Positions 40,154 through 51,014 of a stretch of DNA of 64,000 nucleotides are shown here, one piece after another. A model generated the notes under the pieces. It was not told the DNA's origin. It worked only from the letters and a program-made list of their open reading frames with translations, and searched no databases. Both the position numbers and the translations under genes were made by a program. The first letter of the stretch is position 1; every line of letters begins with the position of its first letter. The stretch comes from Methyloversatilis sp. (GTDB lineage: Bacteria > Pseudomonadota > Gammaproteobacteria > Burkholderiales > Rhodocyclaceae), in NCBI RefSeq assembly GCF_030698125.1, contig NZ_JAUYNV010000051.1, forward strand, positions 47,486-111,485, read 5' to 3'.

Positions 40154-41035
40154 TCATTGCGGCGGGACGTGTGCAGGGATGCGCGCCATCGCCTGCACGG
40201 TGTCGACCAGCCGGTGCGCGAAGCCGCGGTCGCCGCGATAGCCGGCGCACACCTTGACGACGCGGCCCGACACCTGGGTCCAGCCGGCTTCGAACACGCT
40301 CGACCGCGTGTCGCGCGCCGACAGCGCGGTGGTGAAGGGCGTGTCGCCGTAGCGCAGCAGCGCGGCCCAGTCGCCGAAGGCGGCGTACTGCATCAGCGCG
40401 TTGACCTCTTCGACCGTCGTTTCGCGCTGCGCCACGAACACCATGCCGATCAGCGACGCGTGCGCGCCGGGCATGCGCATCGGCTCGGTTTCGTCGAAGC
40501 AGTGGTTCAGTTCGGGCAGCACCCGGTGCAGGTGCGCGGCAGCACCGGTGGGCCCGGGCAGTGCGATGTCGCCGTCGTGCGGGCGGCTGTGCACCGCGGT
40601 CAGCATGGCGTTGGAAATGCCCAGCGCGTCATGCAGCAGGCGCGCCACCGGCGCGATGGCGTGGGTGGCGCGGCAGGCGCTGTGCACGCTCGCGTGCGTG
40701 TCGCGCAGCGCGCCGTGGTTGACGCCATAGACCACGGTGGCGTCGGCCGCCGTGCCGGCGGCGGCGCAACTGAGCACCTTGCGCGCGCCCGCCGCCAGAT
40801 GCACCCTCGCATCGCGCCCGCAACAATCGAGCACGATATCGACGGCGTGCCGTTTCCAAGGCAGGCGGCGGGCGTCACGCACGCGGCTGGCCGGAACGCC
40901 GGCAGCCCCGGCATCCGCACCGTCGTCGTGCCCGTTGATGGCCACCAGTTCGAGCCCGGCGGCGCCGCGCAGCGCGTCGAGCACGCTGCGCGCGAGGCCG
41001 CCGCCGCCGTCGATGGCGATGCGCGCGCGCACCAT
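40154..41035 (-). CDS. GAPDH-like protein lacking the catalytic cysteine, proximal copy
   Basis: 293 aa. Paralogue of the distal copy: [17 protein letters not shown] and [26 protein letters not shown] align with it closely. The GAPDH features retained are [64 protein letters not shown] and SSVFEAG. The catalytic Cys position is Arg, with a Cys one residue before. The nucleotide-binding loop is altered to [11 protein letters not shown]. It starts within the cbbT stop (ATGA overlap) and occupies the slot where Cupriavidus has cbbG. It is expressed with the operon, so it is probably a maintained protein. Confidence 0.78.
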   Translation of the reverse strand: MVRARIAIDGGGGLARSVLDALRGAAGLELVAINGHDDGADAGAAGVPASRVRDARRLPWKRHAVDIVLDCCGRDARVHLAAGARKVLSCAAAGTAADATVVYGVNHGALRDTHASVHSACRATHAIAPVARLLHDALGISNAMLTAVHSRPHDGDIALPGPTGAAAHLHRVLPELNHCFDETEPMRMPGAHASLIGMVFVAQRETTVEEVNALMQYAAFGDWAALLRYGDTPFTTALSARDTRSSVFEAGWTQVSGRVVKVCAGYRGDRGFAHRLVDTVQAMARIPAHVPPQ

Positions 41036-43104
41036 CAGCCGTGCAGCGACAGCGCGTCGCGGCCGGCGGCAGGCACCGCGTCGAGCAGCGCGCGGGCGCG
41101 TTCATGCACCGCTTCGGCGGTGAGGCCGAACAGCGTGAACAGTTCGCCCGCCGGTGCCGATTCGCCGAAGCGGTCGAGCCCGACCACGTCGCCGCTGATG
41201 CCGGGTTCGCCGACGTACTTCCACCACAGGCCGGTGCTGCCGGCCTCGATCGCCAGGCGGGGCAGGTGGCGCGGAATGACGTCCTGCTTCCAGCGCGCGT
41301 CCTGCCGCTCGAACGCTTCGACGCAGGGCATCGACACCACGCGCGCCGGCACGCCTTCGGCGGCCAGCAGGTCGGCGGCGCGCAGCGCCAGGCCGACTTC
41401 CGAACCGGTGGCGATCAGGCACAGCCGTTCGCCGCGCGGCCGGCGCAGCACGTAGCCGCCGCGCGCGATGTCGTCGAGGCGCACCGTGCCGTCGCCGGCG
41501 TGCGGCAGCGCCTGGCGGGTCAGCAGCAGGCAGGAGGGGCCGGGTCGCGGGGTGGCGCCGCGGCGCAGCGCCTCGCGCCAGGCCACCGCGGTTTCGGTGG
41601 CGTCGCACGGGCGCCACACGTCGACGTCCGGAATCAGCCGCAGGCTGGACGCGTGTTCCACCGGCTGGTGCGTCGGGCCGTCTTCGCCCAGCCCGATCGA
41701 GTCGTGCGTGAACACGTACACCACCGGCAGGTGCATCAGCGCCGACATGCGGATGGCGTTGCGCGAATAGTCGGAAAAGGTGAGGAAGGTACCGCCGCAG
41801 GGCCGGTAGCCGCCGTGCAGCGCGACGCCGTTCATCAGCGCCGACATGCCGAATTCGCGCACGCCGTAATGTACGTGGTTGCCGGTGCCGGCGCCCTTGA
41901 GCGGCCGGTGGCCCTTCCAGTCGGTAAGGTTGGAACCGGTCAGGTCGGCCGAGCCGCCGAGCAGTTCCGGCATCGCGGGTGCCACGATGTGCAGCGCGTC
42001 CTGCGAGGCCTTGCGGGTGGCCACCGATGCGGCGCGCAGTTCGGCGGCGTCGCAGGCGGCTTCGAGCGCGCGCAGCGCGTCCGACGACGGCGGCGCGTCG
42101 CGGCGCAGCCGCCGCTGCAGTTCGGCCGCCAGCTCCGGGAAGGCCCTGGCGTAGCGGTCGAAGCGTTGTTGCCAGTCGCGGTGGGCGAGGGCGCCGCGGG
42201 CGCGCGCCGACCAGGCGGCCTGCAGCGGAGGCGGGATGTCGAACGGCGGCGCCGTCCAGCCCAGCGCCTCGCGGGTGAGCGCGATTTCCGCCTCGCCCAG
42301 CGCCTCGCCGTGCGCCTTGGCGCTGCCGGCGCGGTTCGGCGAGCCGTGGCCGATATTCGTTTCGCAGCACACCAGCACCGGGCGTTCGCTGCGCAGCGCC
42401 GCTTCGATCGCCGCGTCCAGCGCCGCCGCGTCGTGCCCGTCGACATTGCGCACCACCGTCCAGCCGTAGGCTTCGAAGCGGGCCGGTGTGTCGTCGGTGA
42501 ACCAGCCGGCGACGTCGCCGTCGATGGAAATGCCGTTGTCGTCGTAGAAGGCGACCAGCTTGTTCAGCTTCCAGGTACCGGCGAGCGAACACACTTCGTG
42601 GCTGATGCCTTCCATCAGGCAACCGTCGCCGAGGAATACCCAGGTGCGGTGATCGACCACGGGGTGGTCGGGGCGGTTGAATTCGGCGGCGAGCAGCTTT
42701 TCCGCCAGCGCCATGCCGACCGCGTTGGCCAGGCCCTGGCCGAGCGGGCCGGTGGTCGTTTCAACGCCCGGCGTGATGTCGACTTCGGGGTGGCCCGGTG
42801 TGCGCGAATGCAGCTGGCGGAAGCGCCGCAGTTCGTCCATCGGCAGGTCGTAGCCGGACAGGTGGAGCAGCGCGTACAGCAGCATCGAGCCGTGGCCGTT
42901 GGACAGCACGAAACGGTCGCGGTCGGGCCAGTGCGGGTCGGCCGGGTCGTGCTTCAGGTGGTGGCGCCACAGCGCCTCGGCGATGTCGGCCATGCCCATC
43001 GGCATGCCGGGGTGGCCGGAATTGGCGGCCTGCACCGCGTCCATCGCGAGTACGCGCAGTGCATTGGCGCATTGCCTGCGCAGGATCTGGTTGGCGTCGT
43101 TCAT
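41035..43104 (-). CDS. cbbT: Transketolase (CbbT)
   Basis: Thiamine-diphosphate enzyme that moves two-carbon units in ribulose-bisphosphate regeneration. 689 aa from ATG 43104. Motifs: ANSGHPGMPMGMADIAEALWRHHLKHDP, then DGHSM-like NGHGSMLLYALLHL, the ThDP motif GDGCLMEGISHEV to NGISIDG, and the C-terminal FMSFSDY-like GGTFLTFSDYSRNAIR and THDSIGLGEDGPTHQPVEH. ATG 43113 is also possible, but AAGGG abuts it and fits 43104 better. The stop overlaps the next gene. Confidence 0.97.
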   Translation of the reverse strand: MNDANQILRRQCANALRVLAMDAVQAANSGHPGMPMGMADIAEALWRHHLKHDPADPHWPDRDRFVLSNGHGSMLLYALLHLSGYDLPMDELRRFRQLHSRTPGHPEVDITPGVETTTGPLGQGLANAVGMALAEKLLAAEFNRPDHPVVDHRTWVFLGDGCLMEGISHEVCSLAGTWKLNKLVAFYDDNGISIDGDVAGWFTDDTPARFEAYGWTVVRNVDGHDAAALDAAIEAALRSERPVLVCCETNIGHGSPNRAGSAKAHGEALGEAEIALTREALGWTAPPFDIPPPLQAAWSARARGALAHRDWQQRFDRYARAFPELAAELQRRLRRDAPPSSDALRALEAACDAAELRAASVATRKASQDALHIVAPAMPELLGGSADLTGSNLTDWKGHRPLKGAGTGNHVHYGVREFGMSALMNGVALHGGYRPCGGTFLTFSDYSRNAIRMSALMHLPVVYVFTHDSIGLGEDGPTHQPVEHASSLRLIPDVDVWRPCDATETAVAWREALRRGATPRPGPSCLLLTRQALPHAGDGTVRLDDIARGGYVLRRPRGERLCLIATGSEVGLALRAADLLAAEGVPARVVSMPCVEAFERQDARWKQDVIPRHLPRLAIEAGSTGLWWKYVGEPGISGDVVGLDRFGESAPAGELFTLFGLTAEAVHERARALLDAVPAAGRDALSLHG

Positions 43105-43117
43105 GGCAGTCATCCCT

Positions 43118-44008
43118 TCAGGCGGCCAGTTGCTGGCGGCGGCGTTCGAGCAGGCGCAGGATCATCGGCGTGAAGATGAGCTGCATCGCCAGTTCCATCT
43201 TTCCGCCCGGCACCACCAGCGTGTTGGCACGCGACATGAAGGAGTCGTGCAGCATGCTGAGCAGGTAGGGAAAGTCGAAACCGCGCGGGTTGGCGAAGCG
43301 GATCACCACCAGGCTTTCGTCGGCGGTCGGAATGGTGCGGGCGATGAACGGGTCGCTGGTATCGACCACCGGCACGCGCTGGAAGTTGATGTGCGTGCGC
43401 GTGAATTGCGGGCAGATGTAATGCACGTAGTCGTGCATGCGCCGCAGGATGACGTCGGTCACGGCTTCGGTCGAATAGCCGCGGGTGCTGCGGTCCCGGT
43501 GGATCTTCTGGATCCACTCGAGGTTGATGACAGGCACCACGCCGATCAGCAGATCGGCGTACCGGGATACATCAACATGTTCTGTCTTCACGCCGCCGTG
43601 CAGGCCTTCGTAGAACAGCAGGTCGCTCGCCGGCAGCGGCTCCCATGGCGTGAAGGTGCCGGCGGGCTGCGCGTAGGGCGCGGCTTCGTCGTCGTTGTGC
43701 AGGTACTTGCGGCTGCGTCCGCCGCCGCTTTCCGAGTAGTCGCGGAACAGCTGCTCCAGTTCGGCGAACAGGTTGGCCTCTTCGCCGAAGTGGCTGAAGT
43801 GCGGGCTGAACTGCGTACTGTCGCCGGCTTCCGCCTCGGCCATCACGCGCTTCATTTCGGCGCGGTCGTAGCGGTGGTAGCTGTCGCCTTCGATGAGGGC
43901 GGCGGCCACGTTCTCGCGGCGGAAAATGTTCTCGAAGGTGCGCGTGACCGACGTGGTGCCGGCGCCGGACGAGCCGGTGATGGCGACGATGGGGTGTTTC
44001 ACTGACAT
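43118..44008 (-). CDS. cbbP: Phosphoribulokinase (CbbP)
   Basis: Phosphorylates ribulose 5-phosphate to the RuBisCO substrate, the committed step of the Calvin cycle. 296 aa of the proteobacterial (octameric) type. P-loop in VAITGSSGAGTTSVTRTF, then EGDSYHRYDRAEMK, EGLHGGV, and PVINLEWIQKIHRD. ATG 44008 has AAGGA 8 bp upstream and gives the family start MSVKHPIVAITGSSG; the longer frame to 44044 is rejected. It follows cbbF after a 290-bp gap filled with palindromic repeats. Confidence 0.97.
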   Translation of the reverse strand: MSVKHPIVAITGSSGAGTTSVTRTFENIFRRENVAAALIEGDSYHRYDRAEMKRVMAEAEAGDSTQFSPHFSHFGEEANLFAELEQLFRDYSESGGGRSRKYLHNDDEAAPYAQPAGTFTPWEPLPASDLLFYEGLHGGVKTEHVDVSRYADLLIGVVPVINLEWIQKIHRDRSTRGYSTEAVTDVILRRMHDYVHYICPQFTRTHINFQRVPVVDTSDPFIARTIPTADESLVVIRFANPRGFDFPYLLSMLHDSFMSRANTLVVPGGKMELAMQLIFTPMILRLLERRRQQLAA

Positions 44009-44040
44009 GAAAGCAATCCTTTCGATCGTGATTCGGTTCT

Positions 44041-44136
44041 TCAATCCCTCGCCCGCATCAGCGGGAGAGGGTGGCGCAGCGCCGTGCCCTCACCCCCGGC
44101 CCCTCTCCCGCTGATGCGGGAGAGGGGAGAAGGGCG
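44041..44136. repeat. Palindromic repeat unit A between cbbF and cbbP
   Basis: An inverted pair: CCGCATCAGCGGGAGAGGG on the left and CCTCTCCCGCTGATGCGGG on the right, joined by a tggcgc...ccgtgccctcacccccggc spacer. It resembles a BIME made of two REP units. The second, near-identical unit follows at 44202. Confidence 0.85.
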
Positions 44137-44201
44137 CGGGTGGTGGGCGTCGTGGCCGGTGCGTTGGCAAATGCGCATGTGCTTCTCCTGGATGCGGTTT
44201 C

Positions 44202-44298
44202 AGCAATCCCTCCCGCATCAGCGGGAGAGGGTGGCGCGTAGCGCCGTGCCCTCACCCCCGGCCCCTCTCCCGCTGATGCGGGCGAGGGGAGAAGGGCG
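44202..44298. repeat. Palindromic repeat unit B between cbbF and cbbP
   Basis: Same structure as unit A with minor differences (a gta insertion in the spacer). It ends at the cbbF stop codon. A single half-unit recurs at 49021-49060. Confidence 0.85.
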
Positions 44299-45372
44299 TC
44301 AGAGCGCATCGGCGAACAGGCCGCGCTTGCCGAACAGCGGTGACTGGAAGGTGTCGGCCGGCGGTTCGCGGTGGTAGGCCTCGATGCGCGCGACTTCTTC
44401 GCTGGAGCCGAACACGAAGCCGATGCGCTGGTGCAGCGCCTCGGGCTGCACGTCCATCAGCCGGCTGCGGCCGGTGCTGGCCATGCCGCCGGCCTGTTCG
44501 ATCAGGAAGGCGATCGGACTGGCTTCGTAGAGCAGGCGCAGGCGGCCGGGCTTGGTCGCGTCTTTGGTGTCTTTCGGGTAGAGGAATACGCCGCCGCGCA
44601 TCAGGATGCGGTGGGTTTCGGCGACCAGAGAGGCGATCCAGCGCATGTTGAAGTCGGCGTCGCGCGGGCCGGTGCGCCCGGCCAGGCACTCGTCGACGTA
44701 GCGGCGCACCGCCGGCTCCCAGAAGCGGCTGTTCGACGCATTGATCGCGAATTCGCGCGTGGCGGCCGGCACCTTCAGGCCGGGGTGGCTGAGCACCCAT
44801 TCGCCGAGCATCGGGTCCAGCGTGAAGGCGTGCGTGCCGCGGCCCAGCGTCAGCACCAGCATGGTCGACGGGCCGTAGATGGCGTAGCCGGCGCACACCT
44901 GTTCGCGCCCTGCCTGCAGGAAGTCGGCCGTCTTCGCGTCTTCGCCCGGCGTGCGCGCGCGGGTGATCGAGAAAATGCTGCCGACCGACACGTTCACATC
45001 GATGTTGGACGAGCCGTCCAGCGGGTCGAAGGCGAGCAGGTATTTGCCGCGCGGGTGCTGCGCCGGCAGCAGCGCAATGTCGTCCAGTTCTTCCGAGGCC
45101 ATGGCGGCGACGTGGCCGCCCCATTCGTTGGCGCGCAGAAAGATCTGGTTGCTGAGTACGTCCAGTGTCTTCTGTTCCTCGCCCTGCACATTGCCGCTGC
45201 CGGCCGAGCCGAGCACACCGGCCAGGCCGCCGAAAGCCACTTTGCGCGAAATCGCCTTGCAGGCGAGCGCGACGTCGGTGATCAGCGCATTGAGGTCGCC
45301 GGTCGCCTCGGGGTGACGGCGACGTTCTTCGATCAGGTACTGGACCAGCGTGGTGCGTCCGCCTGTGGGCAT
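44299..45372 (-). CDS. cbbF: Class I fructose-1,6-bisphosphatase (CbbF)
   Basis: Dephosphorylates fructose and sedoheptulose bisphosphates in the Calvin cycle. 357 aa. Metal and substrate motifs: ASEELDD, LLAFDPLDGSSNIDVNVSVGSIFSI (the WDPLDGSSN signature), SNSRFWEPAVRRYVDECLAG, RWIASLVAETHRILMRGGVFLYP, and AFLIEQAGGMASTGRSRLMDVQP. Start MPTGGRTTLVQYLIEERRRHPEA matches the family. Part of this gene is copied in the scar at 38857-38901. Confidence 0.97.
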   Translation of the reverse strand: MPTGGRTTLVQYLIEERRRHPEATGDLNALITDVALACKAISRKVAFGGLAGVLGSAGSGNVQGEEQKTLDVLSNQIFLRANEWGGHVAAMASEELDDIALLPAQHPRGKYLLAFDPLDGSSNIDVNVSVGSIFSITRARTPGEDAKTADFLQAGREQVCAGYAIYGPSTMLVLTLGRGTHAFTLDPMLGEWVLSHPGLKVPAATREFAINASNSRFWEPAVRRYVDECLAGRTGPRDADFNMRWIASLVAETHRILMRGGVFLYPKDTKDATKPGRLRLLYEASPIAFLIEQAGGMASTGRSRLMDVQPEALHQRIGFVFGSSEEVARIEAYHREPPADTFQSPLFGKRGLFADAL

Positions 45373-45448
45373 GAGTCTCTCCTCCCTTGATGTGAATGCC
45401 TGGATGCGTGCGCCGTCTGTGCGGCGCTGCGCGGGTGTGTGTTGGGCG

Positions 45449-46165
45449 CTATTCGGTCTGTTCCTCGAAGCGCGCGCTCATTTCCGCGAGCAGTTGCGAC
45501 GGCGAGCCGACCGGCCAGGGGTCGACGCCGGGAGCGCTGGCGTGCGCACCCCCCGCTGTCCCGTATCCCCAGCCCACCAGCGCGACCGGGCAGCCGGCGG
45601 CCTGCGCGGCAAGCAGGTCGGCCGAACTGTCGCCGACCATCAGCAGTTGCGCGGTCTTCACCGAAAGCCGGGCAGCGGCAGCGTCGAGCAGTGCCGGCGA
45701 GGGCTTGAGCAGTTCGCTGCGGTCGCCGCCGTAGACCGCCGACATGAACGGCAGCAGGCCGGCGGCGGCGAGTACCGCGCGCGCCAGCGGCGTCGGCTTG
45801 TTGGTCACCACCACCAGCGGGCAGATGGCGTACAGGCCTTCGACCATTTCTTCGATGCCGTCATAGACCATGCCGTGATCGAGCGGCGCCTCCAGCGTGG
45901 CGCGGTCGAAGTCGGCACGCAGCCGGGCGTGCAGCGTGCCGTCGCTGTGCGCGAGGCCGAGATGGTCGAGTGCGCGCGAGATCAGCCGGTCCGGCCCGCC
46001 GCCGATCCAGCCACGCACGGTGACGAGGTCGACAGCGGGCAGGCCTGCCTGCGACAGACCGAAGTTCAGCGCGTGCCAGATGTCGGCGGCACTGTCGACC
46101 AGTGTGCCGTCGAGATCGAAGGCGATGGCGTGGATGCGGCTCGGGGTGTGGCACGGATCAAGCAT
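45449..46165 (-). CDS. cbbZ: Phosphoglycolate phosphatase (CbbZ)
   Basis: Removes phosphate from 2-phosphoglycolate formed by RuBisCO oxygenation. 238 aa. HAD motifs: [17 protein letters not shown] (motif I), [12 protein letters not shown] (motif II), KPSPALLD (motif III Lys) and [17 protein letters not shown] (motif IV). ATG 46165 overlaps the rpe stop by 8 bp. A longer frame to 46240 is rejected because it begins inside rpe without homology. Confidence 0.95.
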   Translation of the reverse strand: MLDPCHTPSRIHAIAFDLDGTLVDSAADIWHALNFGLSQAGLPAVDLVTVRGWIGGGPDRLISRALDHLGLAHSDGTLHARLRADFDRATLEAPLDHGMVYDGIEEMVEGLYAICPLVVVTNKPTPLARAVLAAAGLLPFMSAVYGGDRSELLKPSPALLDAAAARLSVKTAQLLMVGDSSADLLAAQAAGCPVALVGWGYGTAGGAHASAPGVDPWPVGSPSQLLAEMSARFEEQTE

Positions 46166-46862
46166 GGATGACCTCGGTGGTAAGTGCCTGCGCGCGGCCA
46201 CCGAGGGCGCGTTCGCGCAGCGTGCGGATGGAATCGGCATAGCGGCCGCCGGAGAACACGGCCGAGCCGGCGACCAGGGTGTCGGCGCCGGCTCGGCCCA
46301 CCTGCGCCGCGTTGTCGGGATTGACGCCGCCGTCGACTTCGAGCCAGATGTCGCGGCCGCTGGCGTCGATGCGCCGACGCACCGCCTCGATCTTCGGCAG
46401 CGCCGACTCGATGAAGCGCTGGCCGCCGAAGCCGGGGTTCACCGACATCAACAGCACCAGATCGAGCTGGTCGAGCACGTGGTCGAGCACGTTGAGCGGC
46501 GTCGCCGGGTTGAGCACCAGACCGGCTTTCACGCCGTGGCTGCGGATCAGCTGGAGGGTGCGGTCGACGTGTTCGCTCGCTTCCGGGTGGATGGAAATGA
46601 TGGCCGCGCCGGCGTTGGCGAACAGCGGGATCAGCGCGTCCACCGGCTTGACCATCAGATGCACGTCGATCGGCACCGTGGCATAGGGCTTGATCGCCTG
46701 GCACACCAGCGGGCCGACGGTCAGGTTGGGCACGTAGTGGTTATCCATCACGTCGAAATGGATCAGGTCGGCGCCAGCGTCGATGACGGCCGCCACTTCG
46801 GCGCCGAGGCGGGCGAAGTCGGCCGACAGCAGGCTGGGGGCGATGCGCAGGGGTCTGTTCAT
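46158..46862 (-). CDS. rpe: Ribulose-phosphate 3-epimerase (CbbE)
   Basis: Interconverts ribulose 5-phosphate and xylulose 5-phosphate. 234 aa. Motifs: [69 protein letters not shown] and [15 protein letters not shown] 46862 lies in an ATGA overlap with cbbY. A longer frame to 47063 is not supported. Both neighbours overlap it, so translation is coupled through cbbY-rpe-cbbZ. Confidence 0.97.
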   Translation of the reverse strand: MNRPLRIAPSLLSADFARLGAEVAAVIDAGADLIHFDVMDNHYVPNLTVGPLVCQAIKPYATVPIDVHLMVKPVDALIPLFANAGAAIISIHPEASEHVDRTLQLIRSHGVKAGLVLNPATPLNVLDHVLDQLDLVLLMSVNPGFGGQRFIESALPKIEAVRRRIDASGRDIWLEVDGGVNPDNAAQVGRAGADTLVAGSAVFSGGRYADSIRTLRERALGGRAQALTTEVIHA

Positions 46863-47656
46863 CGCAGTGCGGCATCCGCCGGATGCGCCTCGCCGCCGGC
46901 CAGCCGGCACAGTTCGTCGAAGCCGAGCCATGCGCGGTGGCGCAGGCGGGTGCCCGGTTCGTCCGGCAGCGGCGAGGCGGCGTCGCCCAACTGAGGCAGC
47001 ACCAGGTCGGCGTCGGCAAAATCGCTGTCTTCGGTCCAGAAGGTCGGTGTGATCACCGTCCACAGACCGGCGGCACGCGCGGCGCGCAGGCCGTTGAGCG
47101 AATCTTCGAAGGCGATGGCGCGATCGGCGCGCACGCCGAGATGCTCAAGCGCCAGAAGGTAAATGTCGGGCGCCGGCTTCTTCGCGGCCACCTGGTCGCC
47201 GCAGGCGATGACGGCGAAGCGTTCGAGCGCGCGCGCGCCCAGCGTGGCATGCAACAGCGCATCCACGTTGATCGCCGTGGTGGTGCTGGCGATGGCCAGC
47301 CGGCAGCCGGCGTGGCCCGCCTCGTCGAGCAGGCGGGCGACGCCCGGGCGCAGCGGCACCGCGCCGTCGCGCACCACGGCGCTGTAGAAGCGGGTCTTCG
47401 CGGCGTGGATCTGCGGCAGACGGGCGAGCAGCCCGGCGCGTTCGGCGTCCGTCAGGTCGAGCGTGCCGATGTGGCGGGCGATGCGTTCCTTGCCGCCGGT
47501 GGTCGTCAGCAGGCGGCGGTAGTCGGCGCGCGACCACTTCCAGCCCAGCCCTTGCTGTTCGAAGGCGAGGTTGAAGGCGGTGCGGTGCGCCTCTTCGGTG
47601 TCGGCCAGTGTGCCGTCGACGTCGAAGATCAGTGCGTCGGGGTGGATTGCGGGCAT
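46859..47656 (-). CDS. cbbY: HAD-family sugar-phosphate phosphatase CbbY
   Basis: 265 aa. HAD hydrolase of the CbbY type, known to dephosphorylate xylulose 1,5-bisphosphate, a RuBisCO inhibitor. Motifs: [22 protein letters not shown] (motif I and the acidic cap entry), [16 protein letters not shown] (motif II), KKPAPDIY (motif III), [18 protein letters not shown] (motif IV). ATG 47656 has AAGGAA upstream. It sits directly after cbbX, as in other red-type RuBisCO operons. Confidence 0.95.
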   Translation of the reverse strand: MPAIHPDALIFDVDGTLADTEEAHRTAFNLAFEQQGLGWKWSRADYRRLLTTTGGKERIARHIGTLDLTDAERAGLLARLPQIHAAKTRFYSAVVRDGAVPLRPGVARLLDEAGHAGCRLAIASTTTAINVDALLHATLGARALERFAVIACGDQVAAKKPAPDIYLLALEHLGVRADRAIAFEDSLNGLRAARAAGLWTVITPTFWTEDSDFADADLVLPQLGDAASPLPDEPGTRLRHRAWLGFDELCRLAGGEAHPADAALR

Positions 47657-47669
47657 GTCGGTCTTCCTT

Positions 47670-48560
47670 TCAATCGCTTGCGAACACGCGGCTGGCCAGC
47701 ACGTCTTCGGCATACAAGGTGCACAGCGCGTCGCGCGTCGGCGCGGTGTCGGTGGCGAACAGCCGGGTGGCGTGGCGCAGCCGGATGCGGTCGAGCGCGT
47801 TGCGCACCGAGCGTGCGTTGGCGAAGTGCGGCTGCTGGCGGCGCAGGCCGAGATAGCGCTCGAACGCCGATTCGGCGCTGTCGTCGAAGCGGTAGTTCAG
47901 ATTGCGCAGCATCAGCTGGGCGATGCGCATCAGCTCGTCCTGGTCGTAGTCCGGGAAGTCGATGTGGTGCGCGATGCGCGACGCCATGCCGGGGTTGCTG
48001 GAAAAGAAGGTGTCCATGCGGTCGCGGTAGCCGGCCAGGATCACCACCAGATCGTCGCGGTGGTTTTCCATCACCTGCAGCAGGATTTCGATCGCTTCCT
48101 GTCCGTAGTCGCGTTCGTTCTCCGGCCGGTAAAGGTAGTAGGCCTCGTCGATGAACAGCACGCCGCCCATCGCCTTCTTGATGATTTCCTTCGTCTTGGG
48201 CGCGGTGTGGCCGATGAACTGGCCCACCAGATCGTCGCGCGTCACCGCCACCATGTGGCCCTTGCGCACATAGCCGAGCTGCTTCAGCACCTCGGCCATG
48301 CGCAGCGCCACCGTGGTCTTGCCGGTGCCCGGGTTGCCGGTGAAGCACATGTGCAGCGAGGGCGGCGTCGACTGCAGGCCCTGTTCGGCGCGCAGCCGGT
48401 CGATCAGCAGCAGCGCCGCGATGTCGCGGATGCGGCTCTTGACCGGCGCAAGACCGATCAGCTCGTCATCGAGCTGGTCGAGCAGGGCCTGCACGCCGGA
48501 CGATGCGAACATCGAGCGCGGCGATGCAATTCCGGTCGGGGGGGCGGTGGCGGCGTCCAT
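47670..48560 (-). CDS. cbbX: RuBisCO activase CbbX (AAA+)
   Basis: 296 aa. Red-type RuBisCO activase that pulls on the C-terminus of CbbL to release inhibitory sugar phosphates. AAA+ motifs: [19 protein letters not shown] (Walker A), [31 protein letters not shown] (Walker B plus following helix), and [15 protein letters not shown]. The C-terminal [19 protein letters not shown] holds the sensor-2 Arg region. Start ATG 48560 with AAGGAG 8 bp upstream. Its presence confirms the RuBisCO is of the red lineage. Confidence 0.97.
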   Translation of the reverse strand: MDAATAPPTGIASPRSMFASSGVQALLDQLDDELIGLAPVKSRIRDIAALLLIDRLRAEQGLQSTPPSLHMCFTGNPGTGKTTVALRMAEVLKQLGYVRKGHMVAVTRDDLVGQFIGHTAPKTKEIIKKAMGGVLFIDEAYYLYRPENERDYGQEAIEILLQVMENHRDDLVVILAGYRDRMDTFFSSNPGMASRIAHHIDFPDYDQDELMRIAQLMLRNLNYRFDDSAESAFERYLGLRRQQPHFANARSVRNALDRIRLRHATRLFATDTAPTRDALCTLYAEDVLASRVFASD

Positions 48561-48574
48561 GAGGCAAAACTCCT

Positions 48575-48994
48575 TCAGTAACGCGCGCCTTCCGGACGCG
48601 CCTGCACGGCATAGCTTTCGATGCTGTAGCGCACGGTGCGGCCCGGTTCTTCGGTGCGGATCAGGCGGAAGCCGGGTTCGGCATCGGGCCGGTTCACGAT
48701 GAAGGACAGCACGACCGATTCGGTGCCGTGCGTCGAGTCGAACGCGGTCACCCGGATGTAGTACTGCGGGAAGGTGGCGCGGCAAGCGTTCACCTCGAGC
48801 AGGATGGCGGTCGCATCGCGGATGTCGAACATCGGGTTGCCGTACATTTCCCAGAAGGTGTTGCGCGGGTGCGGGTCATCGGTGTACTCGATGCCGACCG
48901 CCCAGCCCTGGTCGAGGCAGTAGTCGATCTGCGCCGCGATCTGCAGGTCGGTCAGGTCCGGCAGGTAGGAAAAAGTGCCCTGGGTGATGCGCAT
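48575..48994 (-). CDS. cbbS: RuBisCO small subunit, form IC
   Basis: 139 aa. Starts [56 protein letters not shown], with the extended C-terminus ([23 protein letters not shown]) that forms a beta hairpin in the central solvent channel of red-type enzymes. It follows cbbL after 177 bp that contain palindromic repeats, and precedes cbbX by 14 bp. Confidence 0.98.
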   Translation of the reverse strand: MRITQGTFSYLPDLTDLQIAAQIDYCLDQGWAVGIEYTDDPHPRNTFWEMYGNPMFDIRDATAILLEVNACRATFPQYYIRVTAFDSTHGTESVVLSFIVNRPDAEPGFRLIRTEEPGRTVRYSIESYAVQARPEGARY

Positions 48995-49020
48995 GGTGGT
49001 TCTCCTGGATAGGGTTTCTT

Positions 49021-49166
49021 CAATCCCTCGCCCGCTGATGCGGGAGAGGGGAAAAGGGCGTCGATCGCGACGTTCTTCGTAGGAGCGGGCCCTGCCCGCG
49101 ATGGCGGCCTCGAATGACCGCCGGCGCGTCGATGGAGACCGGATCGCGGGCAGGGCCCGCTCCTAC
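49021..49166. repeat. Palindromic repeats between cbbL and cbbS
   Basis: Two elements. First, a half-unit at 49021-49060 of the 44.1-kb family (CCCGCTGATGCGGGAGAGGGG). Second, an inverted pair with exact 24-bp arms at 49079-49102 and 49143-49166, beginning GTAGGAGCGGGCCCTGCCCG, with a 40-bp spacer. They fill the transcribed gap between the two RuBisCO subunits and could influence mRNA processing or stability. Confidence 0.85.
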
Positions 49167-49171
49167 GGGCG

Positions 49172-51014
<1,843 letters not shown>

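Noticed and set aside
41041..43173. 710-residue plus-strand frame over cbbT
   Set aside because: Antisense shadow of transketolase.
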